NCBI GenBank assembly: GCA_017460745.1
Contig: JAFUAL010000027.1
Coordinates: 1-36,941 of the forward strand
Reading direction: 5' to 3'
DNA: 36,941 bases
Source of the DNA: Bacilli bacterium
GTDB taxonomy: Bacteria; Bacillota_I; Bacilli_A; RF39; UBA660
In this document: in pieces, positions 8,173-15,787 of the stretch
Layout of the letters: each line of letters begins with the position of its first letter
Numbering within the stretch: position 1 is the first letter of the stretch
Notes under the pieces: model-generated
Database searches by the model: none
Told to the model about the DNA's origin: nothing
The model's input: the letters and a program-made list of their open reading frames with translations, nothing else
Program-made: the position numbers and the translations under genes

Positions 8173-9546
8173 ATGTCATTAGATGAAACAATACAATTAG
8201 CTAAATTAGAACAGGAATTAGAAAAATCAAAATTGGAGTTAGAAAATACATATACTAACATTTTTAAACAACAAGGAATGGAAGAACGCATATATGAACC
8301 AAATAAACCTAGAATTTCTTTATTAAATCGTATTTTTAGAACTAATAAATATAAAAATTTAATGGAAAAATATCAAAAAGAATTAGAAGAATATAAGGAA
8401 AAACTTCATCAAAGAAAAATGGTTTCTGAAAATCAAAGAGATTTGATAGAATCAATTCAAAATAAAGAACATGAACTGGAAGTTGAAATAAAGAGAAGAA
8501 ATAGTAAAACTATTTCAACAGAAGAAAGTATTAAGGAAAAAATACGTATGGACATAAGATTTAATCCTTTAGGAATACCAGTTATTGATTCTCAAAATGA
8601 AGAAATTTTAAATTATATGTTAAATAGGGATTTGTCTAAAAATTTCTCTATGAATGATATTATGATGGTTCATGCAACAAAGTATTTTCCTGATAATTTT
8701 GTTTTAAAAACATCTAAAGATAGTAAAGTTGCAGCAAATGATTCTAAGACAATTACAGAGAGAAACACTTTACATTTTGCTTTAAATGGGAAAGTGTCAT
8801 CACATGGATATGGTAATTGGGATGATGTTCCTTATGTTTTTCTAGATCCAATTAAGACGCATATTGATCAAATTGCTTGTTTAAAAGATAATGATACTTT
8901 TACTTATGGTTCTTTAAAATTATCAACTGATGCCATTATATTAATAAATAAAAATGTATTTGATGAAGTCTATCAAGAACATATGGAAGAACTTAATACA
9001 AGAAAGAATAATATTATTATTTTTGATGGTGATAGTAAAATAGTTGTTGATAAAATATTGATTTTGCTTGGTTATAAACCTCAATCATGTGGTATGTGGA
9101 GTTGGACTAATGAACAAAATAGTATTTTTCTTTATAATTATGTAAGAGAAAATTATCCTGATAAATTAACAGCTAATCATTTTTATACTAAATATGCTTT
9201 ATCTGAAAAACAATTTGCTAAGAGAGATACTTTATTAAATAGAATGCGTAATAGTATAGAAGATTATTCGAGAGGTTGTGTTATTACAATAGATGAATTA
9301 TATAACTTATATGTGAATTACTGTAAGAACTCTGTCTTAGAAGATGAATTGGATAATATTAAAGATTTTACAAAAAATTATGGAATAAATTGTCATGATA
9401 ATGAAATACATTTATTAGGATATAAAGAATATATAGAAAATTATGATAAAGATTTAGATGTTAGACAAGTAAAAAAAGTAGAATTGTTGCTAAAAAAATA
9501 TGAATTACAACAACAATTGAAAGAAAGACATACAAATAGAAAATAA
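8173..9546 (+). CDS. Unknown 457-residue coiled-coil protein
   Basis: A protein of no family I recognise. Residues 1-125 are charged helical and probably coiled-coil (AKLEQELEKSKLELE; KYQKELEEYKEKLHQRKM). The middle, residues about 150-285, has a distinctive globular section with MVHATKYFP, NTLHFALNGKVSSHGYGNWDDVPYV and LSTDAIILINKNVFDEV. The conserved-looking His, Asn, Gly and Trp residues there may mark an enzymatic or binding fold. The C-terminal part, about 290-457, is helical with IIIFDGDSKIVVDKILILLGYKP near its start. It has no signal peptide or membrane helix. It starts 10 bases after the membrane-anchored pseudokinase-like gene behind AGAGGTG, so the two products probably work together. 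It is the last gene before secE. Confidence 0.75.
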   Translation: MSLDETIQLAKLEQELEKSKLELENTYTNIFKQQGMEERIYEPNKPRISLLNRIFRTNKYKNLMEKYQKELEEYKEKLHQRKMVSENQRDLIESIQNKEHELEVEIKRRNSKTISTEESIKEKIRMDIRFNPLGIPVIDSQNEEILNYMLNRDLSKNFSMNDIMMVHATKYFPDNFVLKTSKDSKVAANDSKTITERNTLHFALNGKVSSHGYGNWDDVPYVFLDPIKTHIDQIACLKDNDTFTYGSLKLSTDAIILINKNVFDEVYQEHMEELNTRKNNIIIFDGDSKIVVDKILILLGYKPQSCGMWSWTNEQNSIFLYNYVRENYPDKLTANHFYTKYALSEKQFAKRDTLLNRMRNSIEDYSRGCVITIDELYNLYVNYCKNSVLEDELDNIKDFTKNYGINCHDNEIHLLGYKEYIENYDKDLDVRQVKKVELLLKKYELQQQLKERHTNRK

Positions 9547-9595
9547 AAAAATTGGTTTTAATAATTCTTAGAAATAGATAAAAATATAAAAACAC

Positions 9596-9624
9596 TTGAT
9601 TTTTTCGTTAAAATGTGGTATTTT
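9596..9624 (+). promoter_or_regulatory. Promoter of secE-nusG
   Basis: TTGATT (9596-9601), a 17-nt spacer and TATTTT (9619-9624) preceded by TGG as an extended -10. The same ACTTGATTTT -35 context recurs before rplK and rpmE. Confidence 0.7.
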
Positions 9625-9679
9625 ATATACATTGAAACGCGAAAGTGTTTTTTTATATTACAAAAAAATAGGAGAAAAT

Positions 9680-9955
9680 ATGAAAAAAGAAGAAAAAGTT
9701 GAGACTAAAACAACAAAGAATAAAGAAAATGATACAGTTAAAGTTAGAAAGGTTACTAAGAAGGATACTAAAAAGAAAAAAGTAAAAAAAGATGGTTTAT
9801 TTAAAGAAATAAAAAAAGAAATGCAAAAGGTACATTTTCCAAATCGTAAAGATATGGTTAAATATAGTATTGCAACCATTGTCTTTGTAGTATTTTTTGC
9901 AGTATATTTCTATGCAATAGAATTAGTAATGGCTTTAATAAAAAGTTTAATTTAA
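9680..9955 (+). CDS. secE: Preprotein translocase subunit SecE
   Basis: A small membrane subunit of the SecYEG protein-export channel; 91 residues. The N-terminal half is highly charged and Lys-rich (KKDTKKKKVKKDG). The SecE core follows: GLFKEIKKEMQKVHFPNRKDM, then one membrane helix at about residues 63-88. Start: ATG 9680 behind GGAGAA; an in-frame ATG at 9596 overlaps the promoter and is rejected. It is followed 9 bases later by nusG, the standard secE-nusG pair. The rpmG (L33) gene that often precedes secE in Bacillota is absent here. Confidence 0.93.
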   Translation: MKKEEKVETKTTKNKENDTVKVRKVTKKDTKKKKVKKDGLFKEIKKEMQKVHFPNRKDMVKYSIATIVFVVFFAVYFYAIELVMALIKSLI

Positions 9956-9964
9956 GGGGGATTT

Positions 9965-10501
9965 ATGGAAGAAAAACAATGGTATGTAGTTAATACTTAT
10001 TCAGGACATGAAAATAAAGTAAAAGAAAAACTTGAAATGCGTGCAAATTCGATGGATATGAAGGATTATATTTATCGTGTTATTGTACCAGAAGAAACTG
10101 TTATAGAAGAAAAAAATGGTGTAGAAAAAGAAAAAATTAAAAAGTTATTTCCAGGATACATTTTAGTTGAAATGGTAATGAGTGATGAAGCATGGTTTAT
10201 AGTTCGTAATACACCAGGTGTTACAGGATTTATTGGTTCATCTGGAAAAGGAGCTAAACCTACTCCTCTAAGACCATATGAGGTTGATAATATTCTAAAT
10301 AATATGGGAATTGCTAGAATTGATATTAAGAATGATTTAAGTATTGGAGATCAAATTAAAATCGTTGATGGTCCATTCTCTGGTATGTTTGGTAAAGTTG
10401 AATCTATCGATGAAGAAACAAAACAAGTTAATGCAGTTGTAGATTTATTTGGACAAGAGACAACAATTGAATGTGAACTTTCTCAAATAAAGAAAGCCTA
10501 A
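9965..10501 (+). CDS. nusG: Transcription termination/antitermination factor NusG
   Basis: A transcription elongation factor that binds RNA polymerase and modulates pausing and termination. At 178 residues it is typical of Bacillota NusG. The N-terminal NGN domain begins KQWYVVNTYSGHENKVKEKLE and includes KLFPGYILVEM and FIVRNTPGVTGFIG. The C-terminal KOW domain includes IGDQIKIVDGPFSGMFGKVESI. The start ATG 9965 follows AAGGGGG. It lies directly after secE. Instead of leading straight to rplK, it is followed 8 bases later by two kinase-like genes. Confidence 0.97.
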   Translation: MEEKQWYVVNTYSGHENKVKEKLEMRANSMDMKDYIYRVIVPEETVIEEKNGVEKEKIKKLFPGYILVEMVMSDEAWFIVRNTPGVTGFIGSSGKGAKPTPLRPYEVDNILNNMGIARIDIKNDLSIGDQIKIVDGPFSGMFGKVESIDEETKQVNAVVDLFGQETTIECELSQIKKA

Positions 10502-10509
10502 ATTTATTT

Positions 10510-11181
10510 ATGGCGTGTGTTTTGGTTGATGAACAAGAGTTAGAAAAGATAAAAAGTAGTAAATACATAAGTTCAGGTGATGAAGGGATTTGTTATCTAT
10601 ATAGAGGACTTATATTTAAACTTTATCGTGAATTAATGCATGATAGAAAGATAGATTTTGATTATGAAGTATCTCAGAATATAGCATTCCCTAATGATAT
10701 ATTAATATCTATTGATAATAAAAAAATACTTGGTTATACAATGAATTTATTAAATGGTATAAATTTAAAGAATGGCTTTGTAGAGGATCTAGAGTTAAAT
10801 GACTTGAAGAATGCTTATAAAAATATTCGAAGAGAAATAGAAAGATTTTCATATATTGATATGAATAATATAAGTCTTACCAATATATTGTATGATTATA
10901 TAAATAAAGAATTTAATATTATTGATACATCACTTTGGACTTTAAAAGGAAACTCTAATAATAAGAATATAGAAAGATTTAATTATATATTAATAAGATG
11001 TTTGAGTATAACTTTAGATTGGAATAGATATATTTTAAACAGTAAACAAATATTATTTGATTTATATGGTATGCATTTAAATGGAGAAAGTTATTTTATA
11101 GAGTTTTTAACAGAACTTGAAATGATAGTTTCAGAGTTAAAAAATGAAAAAGTTAAAAAAATAAAAGATTTAATAATATAA
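10510..11181 (+). CDS. Kinase-fold protein A between nusG and rplK
   Basis: A 223-residue cytoplasmic protein with a minimal protein-kinase-like pattern. It has a glycine loop SSGDEGICY (residues 21-29), a Lys equivalent in FKLY (Lys 37), a hinge-like region near LGYTMNLLNG, a catalytic-loop stretch NNISLTNIL and then FNIIDTS. The catalytic Asp position reads Asn 120, while the metal-binding Asn 125 and the DFG-type Asp 139 (DTS) remain, so this copy may be impaired. It is paralogous to the next gene. It starts 8 bases after the nusG stop with no strong ribosome site, so translation may be coupled to nusG. The kinase fold is inferred from motif order; activity and substrate are unknown. A regulatory role near the translation genes is speculative. 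Confidence 0.7.
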   Translation: MACVLVDEQELEKIKSSKYISSGDEGICYLYRGLIFKLYRELMHDRKIDFDYEVSQNIAFPNDILISIDNKKILGYTMNLLNGINLKNGFVEDLELNDLKNAYKNIRREIERFSYIDMNNISLTNILYDYINKEFNIIDTSLWTLKGNSNNKNIERFNYILIRCLSITLDWNRYILNSKQILFDLYGMHLNGESYFIEFLTELEMIVSELKNEKVKKIKDLII

Positions 11182-11194
11182 AGGGGTAATAAAA

Positions 11195-11884
11195 ATGAAG
11201 GTTTTGGTTAGTGAAAGAGATCTTGAAGAATTAAGATATTCAAGAAGAATTGGTTCAGGTAATGAAGGTTATTGTTACTTGCCAGAAGATGATAATAAAA
11301 TAGTAAAATTATTTTCAGATAGTTATAAAAATCAAGTAAAAAAAGTAGAGTTTTCGAATTTGAAGAATAGTCAAATTGCTTTTCCAATTGATATATTATA
11401 TAGTACTGATGGTAAAATAGTTGGATATACTATGAATTATTTAAGTGGTGAAAAGTTTATAAATGGTTTTAGAGAAAATTTATTATTAAGTGATTTAAAG
11501 CAAGCATACTTAAGTATGAGAATTATTATGTTAAAATTAAAAAATGTTTATATGGATGATAATTGCTTAGATAATATGTTATATGATTATAAAAATAATA
11601 AAATCAATGTTATTGATACAAGTAGATGGTATGAAAAACTTGATGGACAGTTTGAAAGTATAAGTGAATTTAATTGGCAAATGATGACTGCACTTCTTAG
11701 AAGTATAGATTTTAAACATTATAAATTAAATCATGATAAGAGTTTGTTTGATATGTATTTAACTTATAAGTGTTCAGAACAAATGATGTCTCTTTTTATG
11801 GAATTTTTAAATGAATTAGAGTTAAAAGTATCTGAATATAAAGGTGAGAAAGTCAAAACAATTAAAGATTTAATGATAAAATAG
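11195..11884 (+). CDS. Kinase-fold protein B between nusG and rplK
   Basis: A 229-residue paralogue of the preceding gene; the two share EGxCYL, IAFPxDIL, VGYTMN-type, NGF, LYDY and IDTSxW blocks and the same C-terminal VKxIKDLxI. Kinase-like elements are complete here: glycine loop GSGNEGYCY (20-28), Lys 38, catalytic-loop Asp 122 in DDNCLDNML, Asn 127, and Asp 141 in the DTS that replaces DFG. This copy could therefore be active while copy A is degenerate. The ATG at 11195 follows AAGGGGT, 13 bases after copy A. There are no membrane segments. The assignment to a protein or small-molecule kinase superfamily rests on motif spacing only. Confidence 0.72.
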   Translation: MKVLVSERDLEELRYSRRIGSGNEGYCYLPEDDNKIVKLFSDSYKNQVKKVEFSNLKNSQIAFPIDILYSTDGKIVGYTMNYLSGEKFINGFRENLLLSDLKQAYLSMRIIMLKLKNVYMDDNCLDNMLYDYKNNKINVIDTSRWYEKLDGQFESISEFNWQMMTALLRSIDFKHYKLNHDKSLFDMYLTYKCSEQMMSLFMEFLNELELKVSEYKGEKVKTIKDLMIK

Positions 11885-11889
11885 CAAAA

Positions 11890-11908
11890 TCACTTGATTT
11901 TCAAGTGA
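11890..11908. repeat. Inverted repeat over rplK promoter -35
   Basis: TCACTTGA (11890-11897) and TCAAGTGA (11901-11908) are perfect inverted copies around TTT. The left copy contains the -35 TTGATT of the rplK promoter. No T run follows, so it is not a standard terminator; it could be an operator. Confidence 0.45.
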
Positions 11909-11922
11909 AAAAATGTTATTAT
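11894..11922 (+). promoter_or_regulatory. Promoter of rplK-rplA
   Basis: TTGATT (11894-11899), a 17-nt spacer and TATTAT (11917-11922) preceded by TGT (extended -10). This gives rplK-rplA its own promoter downstream of the two kinase-like genes. Confidence 0.7.
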
Positions 11923-11973
11923 CTTGATGCTATCAATTTTATTAGATAGATTTATATGTTGATGCATATATTT

Positions 11974-12039
11974 AGTGGGAGGCGAAAGTCTTAACTTTGT
12001 TTAACAAAGCGGACAGACAAGTTGGCTATTTGAACCACT
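11974..12039 (+). promoter_or_regulatory. rplK leader, ribosomal-protein type
   Basis: AGTGG (11974-11978) pairs with CCACT (12035-12039), enclosing GGAGGCGAAAGTC and an inner hairpin CTTTGT/ACAAAG (11995-12009). The GTGGGAGG...ACCAC frame resembles leaders found before rplK in Bacillota and parallels the L1-type site before rplA. It ends about 20 bases before the rplK ribosome site, suggesting feedback by L1 or L11. Pairing is read by eye. Confidence 0.55.
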
Positions 12040-12076
12040 CACGAAAATGTTCAAAAAAAGAAAGGATGTGTTTTTC

Positions 12077-12499
12077 GTGGCAAAAGAAGTTGTTAAGAAA
12101 ATAAAGTTAGCAATTCAAGCAGGAAAAGCTACACCTGCTCCACCAGTTGGAACAGTTTTAGGACCTGCAGGAATTAACTTACAAGAATTTTGTACTAAGT
12201 ACAATGATGCAACACGTGATAAGATGGGAGATATAGCACCAGTTGAAATTACTATTTATGATGATAGAAGTTTTGACTTTGTTATTAAAACTCCACCTAC
12301 TGCATTCTTAATTAAAAAGTATGCTAAAGTTGGAAAAGGTTCTGTTAAAGGTAGAAATGAAATTGTTGGACATTTAACAGAAGATCAAGTTAAAGAAATT
12401 GCTACTATTAAATTACCAGATTTAAATGCATATGACCTTGATGCAGCAATTAAGATTGTAAAAGGTACAGCACTTAATATGGGAATAGAAGTTAAATAA
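12077..12499 (+). CDS. rplK: 50S ribosomal protein L11
   Basis: Ribosomal protein of the GTPase-associated centre that binds 23S rRNA; 140 residues. The N-terminus KEVVKKIKLAIQAGKATPAPPVGTVLGPAGINLQEFC is the L11 signature, including the proline pair that contacts elongation factors and stringent-response machinery. The C-terminal RNA-binding domain contains KGTALNMGIEVK. Start: GTG 12077 behind AAAGGATG gives the normal (M)AKEVVKKI start; the in-frame ATG at 12047 precedes the ribosome site and would add ten atypical residues. It is followed by rplA after 56 bases. Confidence 0.96.
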   Translation: MAKEVVKKIKLAIQAGKATPAPPVGTVLGPAGINLQEFCTKYNDATRDKMGDIAPVEITIYDDRSFDFVIKTPPTAFLIKKYAKVGKGSVKGRNEIVGHLTEDQVKEIATIKLPDLNAYDLDAAIKIVKGTALNMGIEVK

Positions 12500-12502
12500 T
12501 AA

Positions 12503-12544
12503 CATAGGAAACTATGTGGAAGGATTAAAGTCCGCTAAAACCAC
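12503..12544 (+). promoter_or_regulatory. L1-binding mRNA element before rplA
   Basis: A helix CATAG/CTATG (12503-12516) abuts a second helix GTGG/CCAC (12516-12519 with 12541-12544) whose asymmetric internal part reads AAGGATTAAAGTCCGCTAAAA. This matches the L1 target described in bacterial L11-L1 mRNAs, which mimics the 23S rRNA site. The rplA ribosome site AAGGAGG begins at 12545, immediately after, so bound L1 would block it. Confidence 0.7.
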
Positions 12545-12555
12545 AAGGAGGAAAA

Positions 12556-13251
12556 ATGAAAAGAGGAAAAAGATATACAGAAGCTTTAGGTAAATTTGAT
12601 AAAACAAAAGTTTATACTAAAGAAGAAGCAGTTAAGTTAGTAAAAGAAACTGCTAATACAAAATTTGATTCAACTATTGATGTTGCAATGTATTTAAACT
12701 TAGATACTAAAAAAGCTGACCAACAATTACGTGGTGCAGTTGTATTACCTCATGGAACTGGTAAAACTAAAAAAGTTTTAGTAATTGCTAAGGGTGATGC
12801 TCAAAAAGCAGCAAGAGATGCTGGAGCTGATTATGTAGGTGATATGGATATGGTAGAAAAAATCGAAAAAGAAAATTGGTTTGATTTTGATACTTTAATT
12901 GCAACACCAGATGCTATGCCACTTTTAGGTAAACTTGGACGTGTGCTTGGACCAAAAGGTTTAATGCCAAATCCAAAAACAGGAACTGTTACAATGGATG
13001 TTGCAAAAGCAATAAGTGATGTTAAATCAGGACGTGTTGAATATAGAACTGACAGTTTTGGAAACGTTCATGGAATAATTGGTAAAGCAAGTTTTGATGA
13101 AGAAAAATTAGTTGAAAATTTAAATACATTTGTTAGCACAATACTTAAATTAAAACCAGCAACAGTAAAAGGTGATTATGTAAAGAGTATTAACATTTCA
13201 TCTACTATGGGACCTGGTATAAAAGTTAGTGTTAATTCATTTGACAAATAA
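12556..13251 (+). CDS. rplA: 50S ribosomal protein L1
   Basis: Ribosomal L1-stalk protein that assists E-site tRNA release and represses its own mRNA; 231 residues, normal length. Signatures are [42 protein letters not shown], and [16 protein letters not shown] with [11 protein letters not shown]. The ribosome site AAGGAGG ends 4 nt before the ATG and adjoins the L1-type leader. The final codons and stop overlap the -35 box of the rplJ promoter. Confidence 0.97.
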   Translation: MKRGKRYTEALGKFDKTKVYTKEEAVKLVKETANTKFDSTIDVAMYLNLDTKKADQQLRGAVVLPHGTGKTKKVLVIAKGDAQKAARDAGADYVGDMDMVEKIEKENWFDFDTLIATPDAMPLLGKLGRVLGPKGLMPNPKTGTVTMDVAKAISDVKSGRVEYRTDSFGNVHGIIGKASFDEEKLVENLNTFVSTILKLKPATVKGDYVKSINISSTMGPGIKVSVNSFDK

Positions 13252-13268
13252 AAAATTAGTGATATAAT
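13241..13268 (+). promoter_or_regulatory. Promoter of rplJ-rplL inside rplA stop
   Basis: TTGACA (13241-13246), a 16-nt spacer and TATAAT (13263-13268), with TGA before the -10. Both boxes match consensus. The -35 lies within the last codons of rplA (GAC-AAA-TAA). Confidence 0.85.
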
Positions 13269-13280
13269 AACAATGTTTAT

Positions 13281-13373
13281 TTGGTGCCAAAGACAGTAGG
13301 TTGTTTGTAAATCCTACCGAGGACTAAAAACTATATTTAGTTTATTTAAAGTCCTCATTTTGAGGACTTTTTG
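13281..13373 (+). promoter_or_regulatory. L10 ribosomal protein leader
   Basis: The L10 leader of Bacillota: GGTGCCAAAGACAGTAGG...AATCCTACCGAGGAC, then GTCCTC. The GAGGAC at 13320-13325 can pair with GTCCTC at 13351-13356 as an antiterminator. Binding of L10(L12)4 to the kink-turn region would favour the terminator and reduce rplJ-rplL expression. Confidence 0.88.
13348..13373 (+). terminator. L10 leader terminator
   Basis: AAAGTCCTCA (13348-13357) pairs perfectly with TGAGGACTTT (13361-13370), with a loop of three T, then further T. Its 5' arm is shared with the antiterminator pairing. Confidence 0.85.
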
Positions 13374-13405
13374 GTACTTTAAATAAAAAAATGTAAGGAG
13401 GAAAT

Positions 13406-13906
13406 ATGGCAAATCCTAAGATATTAGAACAAAAACAACTAGTAATTGATGAAATTAAAGAGAAAATCGAAAAATCTAATGGTGTTGTTCTATTTGATTA
13501 TCGTGGACTAACTGATGCTGAAATTAAAGAGTTAAAAACTTTATTAAGAGATGCTAATAGTTCTTATAAAGTTTATAAAAATACTTTAATGCATCGTGCA
13601 CTTAGTGATTTAAATATTGATATTGATGAACATTTAAATGGACCTAGTGCTTTAGCATTTAGTGAAGACCAAATAGCTCCTATTAAAGTACTTGCAAGTT
13701 TTATGAAAAAACATCCAGCAGTTACTTTAAAAGTGGGACTTGTTGATAATCAAGTAACATCAAAGGAGGAATTAGAAAAATTATCTACAATTCCATCACG
13801 CGAGGGATTACTTACAATGCTTGCTGGCGGTATGATAGGAATACCAAAAGATTTAGCAATATGTTTAGATTTATATTCTAAACAATTAGAAGAAAAAAAT
13901 GATTAG
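13406..13906 (+). CDS. rplJ: 50S ribosomal protein L10
   Basis: Base of the ribosomal stalk that carries L7/L12 dimers and binds 23S rRNA next to L11; 166 residues. Signatures are KQLVIDEIKEKIEKSNGVVLFDYRGLTDAEIKELKTLLRDA, YKVYKNTLMHRAL and LNGPSALAF. The C-terminal helix that binds L7/L12 follows residue 135. AAGGAGG precedes ATG 13406. The L10 leader controls it, and rplL follows after 19 bases. Confidence 0.96.
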   Translation: MANPKILEQKQLVIDEIKEKIEKSNGVVLFDYRGLTDAEIKELKTLLRDANSSYKVYKNTLMHRALSDLNIDIDEHLNGPSALAFSEDQIAPIKVLASFMKKHPAVTLKVGLVDNQVTSKEELEKLSTIPSREGLLTMLAGGMIGIPKDLAICLDLYSKQLEEKND

Positions 13907-13925
13907 TTAAAGGGAGGAAAATATT

Positions 13926-14297
13926 ATGGCAAAATTAACTAGAGATGAATTTATTAGTGCTTTAAAAGAAATGAATCTACTTGAAATTAAAGAATTAGTA
14001 GATGCAATGAAAGAAGAATTTGGTGTTGATCCATCAAGCGTTGCTGTAGCTGCACCAGTAGCTGCAGGAGAAACAGCAGATGAAGGACCTAAATCAGTTA
14101 CTGTTACACTTGTAAATGCAGGAGCTGCTAAAGTTAACGTTATCAAAGTAATTAAAGAAATTACAGGATTAGGATTAAAAGAATCTAAAGATATCGCTGA
14201 TAACGGTGGAGCAGTTAAAGAAAATATTCCAGTTGAAGAAGCTAACGAAATTAAAGCTAAGTTAGAAGAAGCTGGAGCAGAAGTAGAAGTTAAATAA
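13926..14297 (+). CDS. rplL: 50S ribosomal protein L7/L12
   Basis: Multicopy stalk protein that recruits translation GTPases; 123 residues. The N-terminal dimerisation domain begins AKLTRDEFISALKEMNLLEIKELVDAMKEEFGV. An Ala-rich hinge (AVAAPVAAG) follows, then the C-terminal domain TVTLVNAGAAKVNVIKVIKEITGLGLKESKDIAD. AGGGAGG precedes the ATG. A strong terminator closes the operon. Confidence 0.97.
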   Translation: MAKLTRDEFISALKEMNLLEIKELVDAMKEEFGVDPSSVAVAAPVAAGETADEGPKSVTVTLVNAGAAKVNVIKVIKEITGLGLKESKDIADNGGAVKENIPVEEANEIKAKLEEAGAEVEVK

Positions 14298-14310
14298 TAA
14301 GTTCATAATT

Positions 14311-14340
14311 AAAAATATCAGTTTAAACTGATATTTTTTT
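14311..14340 (+). terminator. Intrinsic terminator after rplL
   Basis: AAAAATATCAGTTT and AAACTGATATTTTT form a perfect palindrome (14311-14338) running into a T tract. The same design recurs after cdaR. Confidence 0.85.
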
Positions 14341-14382
14341 GTTAATATGATAGTCAACTTCATGGTAAAAATTATAATTATA

Positions 14383-14391
14383 TGGTATGAT
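14383..14391 (+). promoter_or_regulatory. Extended -10 promoter candidate
   Basis: TGGTATGAT is a TGn-extended -10 about 25 nt before the unknown gene at 14417. No convincing -35 is visible. Confidence 0.35.
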
Positions 14392-14416
14392 ATTTTTTAC
14401 TTAAAGGAGAAAGAAT

Positions 14417-15121
14417 ATGATATATATAAATGAAACACCATCACATCATCCATCCAAAGAAGAAATGCAAGAATTCTATGCTGAAATGGGTGAAGCAATG
14501 TTAAAAATGGAACGTGCATATTTATTATTTGAAGAAAAAAGAATATTATCTTTGTATCGAGAATTTTTAAAAAAAGAATATGATGTTACAAATACAAAAG
14601 TTTTAGAAAATAATGAGCTAATAAATCATGTAGAAATGCAAAATGTTATATATTTAGTTGATAAATTATTACGTCAAAATAATTATACATTTGTAATGGA
14701 ATCTAATGGACCAAAATCATTTGATTTAAATCATCGATTAGAAATGATGGATATTAATAAAAACTTAATAAAAGCATATTATTCTACATTTGATTCAAAT
14801 ATATATAGTCATGATACTGTTAAAAAAATGGGAGAATTTTATCAAATACAACAAGTTCAAGAGATAGTAAAATTTATTAAATCTATAAATAATATTTTAA
14901 ATAAAGAAAAAGGTCTTTACTTACTTTCTAATTTAACATTTATTGGTAAAGAAATGCTTCCAAATGCTAGTTTTTCTGAAATAAATGCTAAACTTCAAGA
15001 ACTAAATTCTAATTTTAATAATAATTTATTAAATGAATATGCATATAATGTACTATCTGATTTTGAATTAATAAATCATGATGATTATTTGAATGGAAAA
15101 GTAAAAAGATTAACTTATTAA
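14417..15121 (+). CDS. Unknown helical protein
   Basis: A 234-residue soluble protein that I do not recognise. It is predominantly helical by composition: long charged amphipathic stretches such as KEEMQEFYAEMGEAMLKMERAYLLFEEKRILSLYREF and QIQQVQEIVKFIKSINNILNKEKG. The N-terminus has an unusual PSHHPSKEE segment. There is no signal peptide, membrane helix or Cys cluster. The start ATG 14417 follows AAAGGAGA, a strong ribosome site. It lies between the rplL terminator and a lipoprotein gene 96 bases on; no partner is implied by spacing. Confidence 0.72.
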   Translation: MIYINETPSHHPSKEEMQEFYAEMGEAMLKMERAYLLFEEKRILSLYREFLKKEYDVTNTKVLENNELINHVEMQNVIYLVDKLLRQNNYTFVMESNGPKSFDLNHRLEMMDINKNLIKAYYSTFDSNIYSHDTVKKMGEFYQIQQVQEIVKFIKSINNILNKEKGLYLLSNLTFIGKEMLPNASFSEINAKLQELNSNFNNNLLNEYAYNVLSDFELINHDDYLNGKVKRLTY

Positions 15122-15217
15122 AATAGAAAATCATGGTTGTATTTTACTAATTCTTGTGTTACTATATTTAGCAATCAGTTTTATTTTGATTAATTTATTT
15201 TAATACAAGAGGTAGTT

Positions 15218-15724
15218 ATGAATTTGAAATTAAAGAAGAAAAAACTTATGTATATGGGCTTACTTGGTATGATGTTAGTTATGAATGGCTGTAAAAATAG
15301 TAGTAATAGTTCTGATATTAATACTCAAGTTGAGGTATTGAATAAAATAAATTTAAAAATAGATAATACATTTTATTATAAAAAAGAAAATGTCTATTTA
15401 ATATATGATATGCAAAGTGCTAAATGCAAAGAATATGTGATTAATAATCACGTAAATCAAAATAATTTAGTAGTGGAAGAAATATATGATATACAAAATG
15501 ATACAGTTGTTTTTTCTGATATGTATGAAAATGGTGAACATGATATTTATTATCGTTTTTTAAGAAATAATCCAAGGGTAGTGTTTTTGGATGATTTAGG
15601 TGATTATTTTCCAAATAAGAAGTTGAAAGATTATTATTCAATAGATGAGATTAGATTCTTAGAACCATATATATATAATGCAATTGTAAATAAGAATAAT
15701 GAGACAAAAGTTTTGGTTAAGTAG
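15218..15724 (+). CDS. Small lipoprotein of unknown function
   Basis: A 168-residue lipoprotein: basic N-terminus (MNLKLKKKKL), hydrophobic core and lipobox VMNGC with Cys 25, followed by a Ser/Asn linker KNSSNSSD. The ectodomain of about 130 residues contains a DNTFYYKKENVYLIYDMQSAKCKEY section and ends VNKNNETKVLVK; no family is recognised. AGAGGTAG precedes the ATG at 15218. It lies 63 bases upstream of cdaA, which has its own promoter, so the two are not necessarily co-regulated. Confidence 0.78.
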   Translation: MNLKLKKKKLMYMGLLGMMLVMNGCKNSSNSSDINTQVEVLNKINLKIDNTFYYKKENVYLIYDMQSAKCKEYVINNHVNQNNLVVEEIYDIQNDTVVFSDMYENGEHDIYYRFLRNNPRVVFLDDLGDYFPNKKLKDYYSIDEIRFLEPYIYNAIVNKNNETKVLVK

Positions 15725-15735
15725 TTTTTAAACCC

Positions 15736-15764
15736 TTTACTAAAACCTTTTTTTTTGCTATAAT
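15736..15764 (+). promoter_or_regulatory. Promoter of cdaA-cdaR
   Basis: TTTACT (15736-15741), a 17-nt spacer and TATAAT (15759-15764), 24 nt before the cdaA start. Confidence 0.65.
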
Positions 15765-15787
15765 CTTTATCATAAGGAAGTGATTAA

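Noticed and set aside
9590..9650. Hairpin AAACACT/AGTGTTT around the secE promoter as a terminator
   Set aside because: The arms are separated by 47 bases and the stem is short; pairing is weak compared with the promoter signals.
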